DNA from: Odiellus spinosus
Taxonomy: Eukaryota > Arthropoda > Arachnida > Opiliones > Phalangiidae
Length of the DNA stretch: 64,000 bases
Reading direction: 5' to 3'
Assembly (NCBI GenBank): GCA_963920705.1
Contig: OY987234.1
Span: 4,061,351 to 4,125,350, forward strand
Shown: positions 1-9,562 of the stretch, in pieces
Layout of the letters: every line of letters begins with the position of its first letter
Position numbering within the stretch: position 1 is the first letter of the stretch
Position numbers and translations under genes: made by a program
The notes under the pieces: model-generated
What the model was told of the DNA's origin: nothing
The model's input: the letters and a program-made list of their open reading frames with translations, nothing else
Databases searched by the model: none

Positions 1-545
1 CAGTATCCCTCGACTTTGGCTTTCAGCAATGATTGTTAAGAATTCTTCCTTGATTTGAGGCAAGAAAAAAAGGAAAAAATCCACCGTAAAGCCATCGCGG
101 CCAGGAGCTTTCCCCCTCTTAAGCGTTCGCAAAGCACCCATAACCTCGTCCCAACTAACGGCAACTTCGAGATATTCGCATTGGTCTTTAGTGACTCTAC
201 TAGCAACCAGCCTGGTTAAGCGATCCGTGGTCCCTTGATTGGAAGGTCCTCTAGTATAAGTTGGTATAATAATTCAACACCGCCTCCCGAATGCGGATAG
301 GGTCGTCAATAATTAACTCGGATGAATGACGCAATGAAGACATTTGACGTTGGTGCTGCCGAAATTTTTCCAGGCGTAAAAAATAGGATGTCGAACGTTC
401 TCCCAAATCCCTCCAGTCCTGGCAGGCGCGGATAAGCGCACCGCGTAAGGTGTGCTCTTGAATTTCTTTAAGTAATTTGTCAGTGTTTGTGATTTCGTTG
501 ATGCATTTATCGTCCTTATCTACGACCCCCTGCAGAAGTGATAAG
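1..545 (-). pseudogene. LINE ORF2 fragment: linker and start of reverse transcriptase (Tx1/L1-like)
   Basis: The minus strand encodes the linker and first reverse-transcriptase block of a non-LTR retrotransposon. The 251-545 part reads as the linker, with the pattern GALIRACQDW then LGERSTSYFLRLEK that precedes the RT domain in Tx1/L1-like ORF2 proteins. After a frame change near 250 the frame continues to the RT signature GKAPGRDGFTVDFF (about 70-115). A second frame change lies in the T-run near 65-75, and the frame then runs off the window edge. The finger and palm blocks with the catalytic FADD box are outside the window. The endonuclease half continues at 1395 after an insertion. It is dead by frameshifts. 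The Tx1/L1 clade call rests on domain order and ORF1 type, not on a tree. Confidence 0.8.
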
Positions 546-568
546 CGAGTTTCTGGTCGTGCTTGTTT

Positions 569-1392
569 GGTATTCTCCCATTCGACCGAATCCCATTCGA
601 CCGATATCCCATTCGACCGATATCCCATTCAACCGAATCCCAATGGACCGAAAAATGTTTTTCTTAATAAAAATGAATGAATAAACATCCCATTGAAAAT
701 AGTCCCTTTAGACCGCAATCTAAGAATAAGATATAAACTTTTTTCTGTCGAGCAACTGTGGCCGCGTGTGCTAGAGCATGTGTCCTGAATTTCTGGTAAA
801 TTAACAACACTAATAAAGAAGCTGCATAAAATTAGTTGAGGTAAAGGTACGATTTCTTTAAGCACACAAAATATCCTTTGAAGTATAGTAGATCCCGAGT
901 TGGAGAGTGTGCTATTCCGCGTTTCTTCTGGCCAATTTGTTTAACATAACGTAACCTACCCTACCCTTTCCTAACAATAACAATTTTATATAAATTATTT
1001 TTAAAAAATTGTTACTGTTAGATTCGGTTAGGTTGTGATAGGTTTGGCTAGGATAGGTTCGGCTAGGATAGGTTTGGCCAGGATAGGTTTGGCCAGGATA
1101 GGTTAGGATAGGTTGGGCTAGGATAGGTTAGGTTAGGTTATACAAACCTAAATGCTGTAGATGCTGCCTTTAGGCTGCTAGATGTTGTTTGTTATAATTT
1201 GCATATTGCTTAAATAAATAAAATATTATTACGCTTGTATGATTCTTTTGAAGCCTTTTATAAAATTCCCATTCGACCGAAATACGCATTTTAATGTATT
1301 TCGGTCGAATGGGAAATGATAAAACTATTCGGTCAATTGGGATTGACCTTGATAAGAGTTCGGTCCAATGGGATTCGGTCGAATGGTAGACA
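569..1392. mobile_element. Non-autonomous foldback-like element with short-repeat termini, inserted in the LINE
   Basis: This segment interrupts the LINE ORF2 frame. Its left end (576-652) is an array of the word CCCATTCGACCGAAT in forward orientation. Its right end (1268-1392) carries mainly the inverted word ATTCGGTCGAATGGG. The flanks share GCTTGTT at the two junctions (about 561-567 and 1397-1403), a candidate target duplication. The interior holds no coding sequence I recognise and includes a run of TAGGTT-like repeats at 1020-1140. The same terminal words bound segments at 9219-13975 and 55127-56335. I infer a Drosophila-FB-like architecture, in which the inverted repeats are built from tandem words. 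Confidence 0.6.
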
Positions 1393-1394
1393 AG

Positions 1395-2290
1395 CGCTTG
1401 TTCAGACCGACTGTGAAAAGCCACGTGTTTTCCATAAAAAATAAAATAATCGCGAATATCCGTTTTTAACAAATCGTACCAGCGAAAAATGTCTTCACGA
1501 TAAATTGCAAGTGAACGACTGCGTTTGATAATCCGACCAACCGCAGTGCAAAAAATCTCGTCCTGTAATTAAGTAGCATTAAATGACCAAGTGCTTGGAC
1601 CCATCGGAATTTCGCAGGGATCAAAACGTAGAACCACGCCCTTATGGTCGGATAAGGGGCAGATTAAATTGTGATAACGAGTAGCATTAGTAGTATCACA
1701 ATTTTTCACAAAAAAATAATCCGAGAACTAACAAAATTACCAAAAACAAAACCTGACCACGTATAATCAAAAATATTTTTATGCACTACACGCCAAACAT
1801 CAGTAAATGACAACCTGTCCACCCACTGAAATAAATCAGTGCGCCGCTGAGTGACCGTTAAATTATTAGAGCGTCTATCAAAAACTTGGGACATAACGTC
1901 ATTAAAGTCGCCCCCTATAATAGGTTTTAGTAATAGCTGACAAATAGGAAGGATAATTTGCAAAAATGACTGGCGGTCCTTTGTTTCATTTGGCGCAAAA
2001 AAAGAGCCGAAATCCATATGGCACTCGTCTACCTTACAAGAAAGAAAAAGGAAGCGACCAGTGCCCGAAGGAGTGAGGGCAGAAAAAGTAAAGATCACCT
2101 CGCGTTTGACACAAATTGCCACCCCACGAAAACTTGTTTTCGGATCTAAATCAACAAAGACTTGACCTTTAAATAATTTTTGAAACCGAGTTATATGTTC
2201 AGCTTTCCAATGAGTTTCTTGAATTAACAAAACATCAAAGTTTTTAGCCCAAATTAAAAAAGTTTCCATCTTATCTACACATCTCAAACC
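1395..2290 (-). pseudogene. LINE ORF2 fragment: apurinic endonuclease domain
   Basis: The 1706-2287 part encodes an exonuclease-endonuclease-phosphatase (APE) domain, which nicks target DNA for target-primed reverse transcription. Visible signatures are LLIQETHW with the catalytic Glu, IGGDFNDV, and, after a frame change near 1710-1740, PLSDHKGVVL with the terminal SDH box at about 1630-1660. A stop follows near 1580, then linker sequence with the pattern YGKHVAFHSR down to 1395. There the 569-1392 insertion separates it from the rest of ORF2. There is at least one frameshift and one stop, so it is not functional. ORF1 lies just upstream on the same strand. Confidence 0.85.
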
Positions 2291-2304
2291 ATGAATGTTA
2301 ATCG

Positions 2305-3350
2305 TTAGGACGGTGACCGGCAGGGTGGGGAAAAACCTTCGTCGGTGCCAACTGACAGAAAATCAGACTGCGGAGGAAGACACTTCTCCTTATCCGCTAA
2401 CAAAGGGGAAAGCGGTCCTGGAGAGACCGGAACGGAAGAGCCTTTAGCTTTTTTCGTACCAGACAACTTGGTAAACTGAGCATGATCTGAATCACTGGTG
2501 AAAAGGTGATGCTTGCCGGCACCCCTGGTAAGTATAGCCGCAAAGGTCTGATCAACCCTGGGATTTTCTGGCATCTGTGCAGCAACAGAAATGGGAACCT
2601 CCGGAGTACATTCCATATTCAAAACGAGGCGTGGAGGAATAAGTTCCTCCTCAATTACACAAGCGGTGGACGGTAACTCGATAGGTGTATTCCAAGAGGG
2701 GCAATTTCGGATAACATGCCGTTGTTGATCGCATTTACGGCAAAGAAACTGAGGACATTGCTTATAGATATGATCAGTGGCCAGACATTTGTTGCACACC
2801 TTCACTTGTGATTCATGCTTGACCCGATATAAAACTTCGCGCCCCAGAACATCAGGGACTCGAACTCCATATGGCAAAGAGGCTATGCCTTCGGGTAAAG
2901 GAATCCGAACTGACCGAATACCGCAATAAAGTCCCGCGCGGTGGCGTTTAATGATATCACCACGAATAGTGCAACCCATCGCTACCAATTTTTTAGACAG
3001 GGCCTCATCCATAACATACTCCGGCATATCGAAAACGTTGCCAAGATCGTTTTTTGCGTGACATTGGATATTTCATACAACTCACCACGTAATTCCAACC
3101 CGGAATCAAGGGCATCCGATACATGAGCTTCCGACAGAAATGTAACAACGAAACCACCTGTAGACGGTACCAAGGACGTGACCGCTTTCGTACCATATTC
3201 ACTCTTCAAAACGGCCGCAATATCTTCAAAAACCGGCAAAACTCCTTTACAGTCAATGAACACTGTGCGTTTTAAAATATCCATCCTGGGGAAACCCCAG
3301 GAGGGCAGCGAAAAGAAGGCTAAAACAAAACTCCAATCTAAAATAAACAA
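2305..3350 (-). pseudogene. LINE ORF1 (gag-like, two CCHC zinc knuckles), frameshifted
   Basis: This is the nucleic-acid-binding ORF1 of the same LINE. The C-terminal half has two CCHC knuckles, CNKCLATDHIYKQC and CRKCDQQRHVIRNC (C-x2-C-x4-H-x4-C), as is common in Tx1-like ORF1 proteins. The N-terminal half (3060-3350) reads in another frame; the two join at a run of six A on the coding strand near 3049-3054, so a single-base indel explains the break. The tail is Ser/Pro-rich. ORF1 ends about 15 bases before the first endonuclease codon. The N-terminal part is tandemly duplicated at 3351-3628, and the start codon is therefore ambiguous. Confidence 0.8.
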
Positions 3351-3628
3351 CTCACCACGTAATTACAACCCGGAATCAATGGCATCCCGCATCCGATACA
3401 TGAGCTTCTGACAGAAATGTAACAACGTAACCACCTGTAGACGGTACCAAGGACGTGACCGCTTTCGTACCAAATTCACTCTTCAAAACGGCCGCAATAT
3501 CTTCAAAAACCGGCAAAACTCCTTTACAGTCAATGAACACTGAGCGCTTTAAAATATCCATCCTGGGGAAACCCCAAGAGGGCAGCGAAAAGAAGGCTAA
3601 AACAACACTCCAATCTAAAATAAACAAA
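3081..3628. repeat. Tandem duplication of the LINE ORF1 5' part (2 x about 270 bp)
   Basis: The segments 3081-3350 and 3351-3628 are near-identical direct copies, both starting CTCACCACGTAATT. The second has an extra 8 bases near 3386. LINE promoters are sometimes built of such tandem monomers, so this may be a remnant 5' UTR/promoter array or a simple duplication. Confidence 0.85.
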
Positions 3629-3639
3629 CTCGCAAAAAA

Positions 3640-4660
3640 AACTAACAAGTTGGGAAACCAAAATATTACCTCCCGGACGCCGACGTTAACATAATCTAAC
3701 CTAACCCTACCTTAAATAAAAGATGAAAAGAAATGTTGTGTATTGAAAGAGTAGAAGTAACAGGGTGCTTTTGATTCACATTTTTCAATTTCCCATCTAC
3801 GTTACGGAGTACTTTCCCTTAACCTCAAGGAATCAGAATCCAAAAGGTTGTCAAGCGTTACTCATAATTATGTGCAGCAGGTCGTAGTCCTCTTTATTAG
3901 ACACACCAAATGAATTGTTTATTTTCCAAGTAAATATAAAAAATACAAATTATTGAAATATAAATTAACACATCAGTATAGGCTGTACTGTGTCATTATC
4001 TATGATAATCCACTGATTTGATAAGACGAATGATTCAGTCTGGGATAGCAAAGTAGAGAAGAAATTACAACGACAAAGATACGGTAGCAAACTCCTCTTG
4101 GACAAAACTAAGAAATATTCTAGACTCAATGTTCCATTTATAACCCATTGTCGGTAGATGATTGACGTGCTAATAGAGGAACATCGCAGAATTTTTCATC
4201 ATACGAGTGATCACAGTCATTGGAAGAATCCAAGGATGGAGCTGGTCGAGAGAGGTTATTTTACAAACCCGCTGACAAGACGTCAGTTTCCATTCCTATG
4301 ATAAAAAAATATCTTAATGACTAAAAATAGATTAATTTCCATACCGTTAGTATTTATACTTGAAAAGCTCCTTTAATGTTGAGAGTAACGTATTTGCATG
4401 AAGAACTGTCGAGCTTTTACTGACTGTAGGTATCTCATATTTCAAGTCTGAAAACACTCACTGCTTCGCATGTTTCAATTCTTCGTAGCCAGGCCGTCAT
4501 TTTCTGGTGATAAATGAAAGCCGGGTCGTTGCTCTGTTGACTTTAAATGGTGATGACATTCCGCGCTGGTTGATCATCTCACTTAAGTCATTGCAGCTCT
4601 CTTTCGTCTCGTCTCCTGGTCCGCTAACGAAGTTTACTATATGCAGCTGCTTTTCCTTAT
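3640..4660 (+). repeat. Dispersed 1-kb non-coding repeat, family A, copy 1
   Basis: It starts with AAGTTGGGAAACCAAAATAT and ends near 4660. The same series of blocks recurs at 45985-46740 (same strand) and 35400-36350 (opposite strand). Shared blocks include one around CTGATTTGATAA and one around AAGAATCCAAG followed by GGTCGAGAGAG. No coding capacity is seen. It is probably a non-autonomous transposon or LTR-derived repeat; I could not define its ends or target duplications. From 4661 to 4979 I see only AT-rich sequence. Confidence 0.65.
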
Positions 4661-5349
4661 GAAATTTTGTCGGAAATGTTTCTTGGTTTTATAGTGGAGA
4701 AAATTGAAGCCTATTTTTGTTTTTTTCCAACATCAGATGTCCATTTTTTATTCTAATTGGTGTATTTTATTGTTTTTTAAACACCTACTCTACTTCTGTT
4801 CAAGGAGAGTTTTCACGACTTTTATTTTTCTTAAGAGGTTTAACATTTTGTATCAATCCGCCTCAGCTTTAAGCCTTATACACCAATTCCCCTTGAACTG
4901 GTTAAAATTGTACCGAGTATAATCGAAAATATTATATTATATAGTATTTTATCTCTTATCTAAATTATGTCGTTTCAATCTTGGGTACCCGCGTAAACGC
5001 ACCTTTATATAGATTCTTCAATCCACCCCAAGTTTGCATTAAGCCTAAACCTATACTGCCCGTTATACCTTTGCTTTTTTGACTAAATGATATATATAGA
5101 AAATAGCTTAGCGTGTGCTGCCAACTCAAGCTGGTATTAAACGGTCACATTTCTTTAAATTTTTGCACAATTTCTTAAATATCTTTTAAACTATCTAGAA
5201 TTTTAAATTTATTTTTCAACTGAATTATTAATTAGATTAAGTTTAACCATATTGATAATTTTAATTATAATATAAATTAATATTGCGTTTCATTTCCGTA
5301 AACGATATCACACCATAAGCCTAATTTGCATTCATTCCAAAAAGGTAGT

Positions 5350-5357
5350 ATATAAAC
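5350..5357 (+). promoter_or_regulatory. TATA-box-like site of structured element copy 1
   Basis: TATATAAA occupies the same place as TATATATA near 52840 and TATATAAG near 34864 in the other copies, each about 30 bases before a shared GAGTGA/GCGAGTA word. Its role in transcription is inferred. Confidence 0.4.
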
Positions 5358-5914
5358 CCTTCGAAAGCCTCTATTAATCGAGTGATGTGGCCATGAAGTT
5401 GGGAGGAAAACCCCCTCCCTTCAATGTCTTGTTGATTCTTGATCTCTAGGCGCTTGGTTCGCAAAGCTAATTTACCCATTGGTGGGGCGATGTTTGGAGA
5501 GTGGAAGATTGATGAGGACCATATTAGTGAGGGACGCCTTGCTAGTATGGCCCGCTGAGATCGGAAACTGAAGGTTGGACCTTGGTGTAGGTATGGTCGG
5601 AGGTGATTATAACAGTGGGAGACGTCCCATTGCTTATAATCGCCTTCAACTGTACAGCATCGAGGTTTGACCGTAAAGTGGATGGTGAAATGCGAAAATA
5701 TGCAATTGGAGACGTCCTCTTGCATGTAATTGTACGATACCTGAAACTCAATGTGGCAGCCACGCTTAAAGGAGGTAATTCCCCGGAATTGAACAATAAG
5801 CTGGTATGATTACGTCTCTAGACTTTTTGCTCCACGAGCTAGGTCACGTGATATCCGGTTACGCCGGAAGTAGTGTACGCCGGAAGTGACACACAGACAC
5901 ACGACCAGTGTAAA

Positions 5915-5948
5915 ACCTCCCCCTGAACTAAAGTTCAGTCGGGGAGGT
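5915..5948 (+). other. Terminal hairpin of structured element copy 1
   Basis: ACCTCCCC (5915-5922) pairs with GGGGAGGT (5941-5948), and CTGAACT (5923-5929) pairs with AGTTCAG (5932-5938), leaving a two-base loop. The identical hairpin is at 53391-53424 and a compensated variant is at 35046-35078. Confidence 0.85.
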
Positions 5949-6149
5949 AAAAAGGAGATAACAACGGCAACCTCGATACTCAGCAGGAATACGCGGTGCG
6001 CGAGAAAACGTGACCGTTTCCGACAAAAGCCAAAAACGGAGTCCCAAAGCGAGTATTATACAACTAAACCCATCGGACCGTTAGCTTACATTTCAAAAAG
6101 ATAGTTGCAAGATAATACACCCTTAATTAAGCATGATACAAAAAACGAC

Positions 6150-6226
6150 GGGTCCGTCCGGGAATCGAACCCAGGACCACTCGCACGTACCCTACGCGAG
6201 TATTATACCACTAAACATACGAACCC
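6150..6226 (-). tRNA. tRNA-Pro(AGG)-like pseudogene
   Basis: On the minus strand 77 bases fold like a tRNA. The acceptor GGGTTCG pairs with CGGACCC, there is an A-box-like TAGTGGTATAATACTCG, and the T-arm carries GGTTCGATTCC. The anticodon arm is CTCGC/GCGAG enclosing TAGGGT, as in eukaryotic tRNA-Pro(AGG), but the loop has 11 bases instead of 7. A mismatch in the T stem adds to the impression of a pseudogene. Half-units sit on both sides (about 6045-6075 and 6340-6375), so it is part of a tandem tRNA-derived repeat with a period of about 190 bases. Confidence 0.6.
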
Positions 6227-6339
6227 TTGCTGTGTTGAACCCCATCGGTCAGCTTACATTTCAGAAGATAGTTACAATAAGATGGCCAAACTTAAACATG
6301 ATTCATGGTTATAATACATGATTCCTGGTACAAAACGAC

Positions 6340-6375
6340 GGGTCCGTCCGGGAATCGAACCCGGGACCACTCGCA
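6340..6375 (-). repeat. tRNA 3'-half copy, same family
   Basis: The T-arm and acceptor 3' strand match those of 6150-6185, here with a perfectly paired CCGGG T stem. The 5' half is missing; unrelated sequence starts at about 6376. Confidence 0.6.
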
Positions 6376-6379
6376 TCCA

Positions 6380-7187
6380 TCTTTATTTTCTGCGCTAACA
6401 TATTGGGAAACAAAAGGCGGAGCAGCTCAAAGATAATCTCGAGATACAGATGACCGAATGGCGTTTTCAGCTAATACTGAAAGCATGACGTTAGCCCTCA
6501 CCGCCATTGAAACTATGTCTATGCCTGGTATACACTATCATATGTGGGAATGGTTACAGCCCAAGTGACTAGGCCCTACCCCTAGGGCATTATCCCGCCT
6601 AGGAGGTTGAAGGGGGACCTCTGGAGAAGAAAACAAAAGTTGCATGAACGACATACTAAAAAGTGCGTGACATAACTATAGAGAGCAACCTAAAGGAAAA
6701 ATTGAGAAACTATTTTACTATTTTCGTCCAAGTTTTTAAGCTGGATGAAAAGTTAAATTCTTCTGGCAGCCAAAATCGCTACGACAATTATTGAAATAGC
6801 AATTTCTCCCCATTTTAATTTGAAATACTATATAGCAGACTAATTTTATTACATATTATATATTTTATTATATATTTCGAGCTTCTTACGCCTATCATAT
6901 GATATGGCGCTACCTACTATGTCCGTCGAATTTGGCTCGGCCGAGGCAGCCGTAGATGAAGCGCGCAAGGGGAATACAATTTTCTGTTCCAGCTCGCACG
7001 AGTATTATATTCCTAGATCCCGCATAGCTTGTACAGTTGTGAAGGAGTGGTATTTCCTATTTCAGGACGCCATTTTATGTTTTATAAATTCTATTCTTCT
7101 CATCACGAAGAAGAAAGGCTTCAAGAAGTCGAATGGTGTGAATTTTTAAGCGAAAATGGAAATGTTAAACGTGGAAGACGATGTATG
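6380..7187. other. No gene recognised
   Basis: This stretch has short open frames without recognisable domains (for example 6904-7149) and no clear repeat structure. One short tRNA-like word (CGCACGAGTATTATA) near 6995 resembles the preceding tandem units. Confidence 0.5.
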
Positions 7188-7265
7188 AAAGAACAACCCA
7201 AACTGCCCATAGGAATTTGGGTAACGTAATGTTAAAATTTTTTGTTTCGCCACTGGTAAAATTAA
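7188..7265 (+). repeat. Terminal repeat of the DDE/SWIM element family (left-type end)
   Basis: It begins AAGAACAACCCAAACTGCCC and is nearly identical, in inverted orientation, to 16347-16424. It is more distantly related to the ends of the large palindrome at 16667-20070 (AAGAACAACAGCAACTCCCC). Whether it pairs with the 16424 end as one long nested element or is a separate remnant is unresolved. Confidence 0.65.
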
Positions 7266-7402
7266 AACCGGGCCGTTGACGGCCTGGTTTATTTATAAGT
7301 CTCTCACAATTTCATGAGAAACGTCTATGGAGATTACCCTTATGAGGTGGTAAACTTTTTCGACTTGATAACAGGAATCTTCGTCTCCTTCGTCTCCCGA
7401 CC

Positions 7403-7850
7403 GCGAGCCGTTTCATTGAGAATTTGCATTCGAGAGAGAACAATATGTTAGGATCATGGGGGTACTATATATTTTTCTATACGTTTCGGATGAATACTAA
7501 GACTGAGATAACAAAAGCTTTATAGATAACGTTGAAACACCGTGAAAGACGGCGTTTCACTAGGAGTTTGCATTCGAAAGAGATAAATTTGCTAGAATCA
7601 TGAAGGTGCTCTATATTTTTCTATACGTTTCGAATGAATACTGAGACTGAGATAACAAAAGCTTTAGATAAGGTTGAAATACCGTGAAAGACGGCGTTTC
7701 ATTGGGAGTTTGCATTAGAAAGAGAGAAATGTGTTAGATTTACAAGGGTGTTCTATTATCCTTTTATTATACTTTTATTATGTTGAATACTAAGACTGAA
7801 TAACAGTAGCTTTGATAACATTGGAAAAAAAGACGGAAAAAATGATAACG
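7403..7850. repeat. Tandem repeat, three units of about 146 bp
   Basis: Units start near 7407, 7553 and 7698 with GTTTCATTGGGAGTTTGCAT or close variants. Each contains a TTCTATACGTTTCG-like block and GAATACTAAGACTGA. The third unit is the most diverged. Confidence 0.75.
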
Positions 7851-7929
7851 TTGGTGTATGAAGTTGAATAAAAAACTTGTGTCTAATTAAATATAAATAA
7901 TAAAGCAAAACGCGAGAGATACAAACGAT

Positions 7930-8170
7930 ATATGTTTTTGGTTTAAAAGATATAGGACGATGCCTAGAATTCTACGTATTGCGTCTAATGCAAAACAGTG
8001 TTTTTAACGTTTATAGTGCGAACTGGATTTTTTTTATCAATGATTATAAGCCGCAGGGTAACAAACTTGGGTATTATACATTAGCCCAAATGGTATATAA
8101 CGGTAAGATTTTGAAATGTCTTAGAAAATGGACTCTGAGACAGACGTACAATAAATTTATTTAGTTATAA
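7930..8170 (+). repeat. Dispersed repeat, related to 53556-53930
   Basis: Shared blocks occur in the same order as at 53556-53810: TATATGTTTTTGGTTTAAAAG, GCCGCAGGG, AACTTGGGTATT and ATGTCTTAG followed by AAATGGACTC. No coding role is seen. Confidence 0.55.
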
Positions 8171-8239
8171 AAGTTGGCGGGAAATTTAAATTATGCTGCA
8201 GAATTTAAAGGAGTCTAGAAAGGATACGGATATAAGAAC

Positions 8240-8545
8240 AAAATTGGACACACGCGCGATAGGACACAATAACGATGGGATATAATCTCGATGGGACGCA
8301 ATCTCGACAGAACATAATGTCGATGCGACACAATCTTGATAGACCATAATCTTCATGTACATAATCTCAAGTGGAATCTTTATCGATAGTTCACAACCTC
8401 GAATGGACATTTTGTTTCCTTGCCCTTCTTGTAATATTTTAGGTAAGGTTAGTTAATCACTCGAACTACGTCATCCCTCCAACTAGTTAAACACTCGCTC
8501 TAACCCATCCCTCTTATAATATTATAGGTAAGGTTACGTTAGTAG
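8240..8545. repeat. Degenerate short tandem repeats
   Basis: From 8240 to 8405 a roughly 20-base word of the type GGGACACAATCTCGAT is repeated with many changes. From 8415 to 8545 two units contain TAATATTTTAGGTAAGGTTA and CATCCCTCCAACTAGTTAAA; they match, in inverted orientation, the array at 43605-44030. Confidence 0.55.
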
Positions 8546-8787
8546 AGTGCAACAGTCTCAGTCTGATTTAGTTGCAGTCGACGCGAAGTCAGCCCCTTTA
8601 GAGTATTCGAACTTTCGGTACTATCACGTGTTCGACATAACGAACTTTCGGACTCGTCGTCCAATTCTTACAATGGGATGTAAATACGTTTTTCAGTTGG
8701 CCTATCGCCAGTAGGCCAAATCCGTTTTTTAAGGGACGTCGACGTAGTTTTCGAGAGATAAAAGTCATTTGCGCCTATGGATAGAAC

Positions 8788-9125
8788 CAGAAGCTGATGA
8801 AACCCTCCTTTGAAGTCTACTACTCCAATGTTCCATATAGCGCTCCTCTCTGTATGGGTAAAATTCCCAATTTTACGAGTTAGAAGGGGTCCTACTTTAT
8901 CCCCCTGTCTACGGAAAATTAGAAATTCTCTCTCTCCACAAACGACGACGTTTTTGGACGAACTCCAAGGCTGCTAGAGATATTCGCTCGACGAACTCCC
9001 GCTCTGAAAACATCTACCTATAGGAGGCGTACGAATCGCGCCTTCTGAGAATAACCCATACAGAGAGGGGTAGACAAGACCCGGGAGTAATACACTTCAA
9101 AGGAGGGTTTCATCGGCTTCTGATA
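8788..9125. repeat. Inverted-repeat element with arms of about 80 bp
   Basis: CAGAAGCTGATGAAACCCTC (8789) returns inverted at the right end (about 9104-9123), and CTCTCTGTATGGGT (near 8853) returns inverted near 9050. The loop of about 180 bases has no coding capacity. It looks like a decayed MITE. Confidence 0.6.
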
Positions 9126-9562
9126 GAACACATTCTCTCTCTGTCATTCATGCGTTCAACATCGTGTAAAAAAAAGTCAACGTCTCTAGCCTGCTGCAGA
9201 GGTGGAAGTGCTTTGGGTCCTTTCGACCGAATTCCCATTCGACCGAAAAACCCGCGCTTTGCCGGTTTTTGAAATTCGGTCCAATGGGACAGTCCCATTG
9301 GACCGAAAAACCCGCACTTCTCCGGGTTTAGAATTCGGTTCATTGGGACGAGAACCTTTGCTTAAATATACCCGATGGAATTTTAACAAGTAAAATTCCC
9401 GGGAACGCAAAGATTCAATCTTTGCAAGCAAAAGATCTGATTGAGTTATAATAATTAAATGATCAGGTAAAGATGAGCACTGGCCCAAACATTTTGTGAA
9501 ATATTAAGCAAACATTATAGTTTAAAAGAACAAAACATTTTAAAATCACCGAAATTTAACTT

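Larger units (their letters stand above)
4980..5950 (+). repeat. Structured dispersed element, copy 1 (TATA box, two hairpins)
   Basis: The order is a minisatellite-like unit (4980-5030, TACCCGCGTAAACGCACC), an AT-rich stretch, TATATAAA at 5350-5357, an initiator-like TCGAGTGA about 30 bases later, a first hairpin at 5394-5423, about 450 bases conserved with copy 2, and a terminal hairpin at 5915-5948. Copy 2 is at 52483-53424 and a shorter copy 3 at 34690-35090. Reading frames over it are not conserved as protein, whereas both hairpins are retained. I infer a transcribed non-coding or LTR-like unit. It matches no RNA family that I can name. Confidence 0.6.

Noticed and set aside
5321..5809. 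Protein-coding gene in structured element copy 1
   Set aside because: The frames on both strands are not preserved in copy 2, where stops and indels occur while the hairpins are kept.
5915..5948. Helitron 3' hairpin or histone-mRNA stem-loop
   Set aside because: A Helitron hairpin should be followed by CTRR within about 12 bases, and none is present in any copy. The histone stem-loop has a six-base stem with a four-base loop and a different sequence.
6904..7149. Small protein gene of 81 residues
   Set aside because: No domain, no promoter or neighbouring gene support, and composition typical of chance frames.
7403..7850. CRISPR-like array
   Set aside because: The units are whole direct repeats of about 146 bases without constant repeat/variable spacer structure, and the DNA is eukaryotic.
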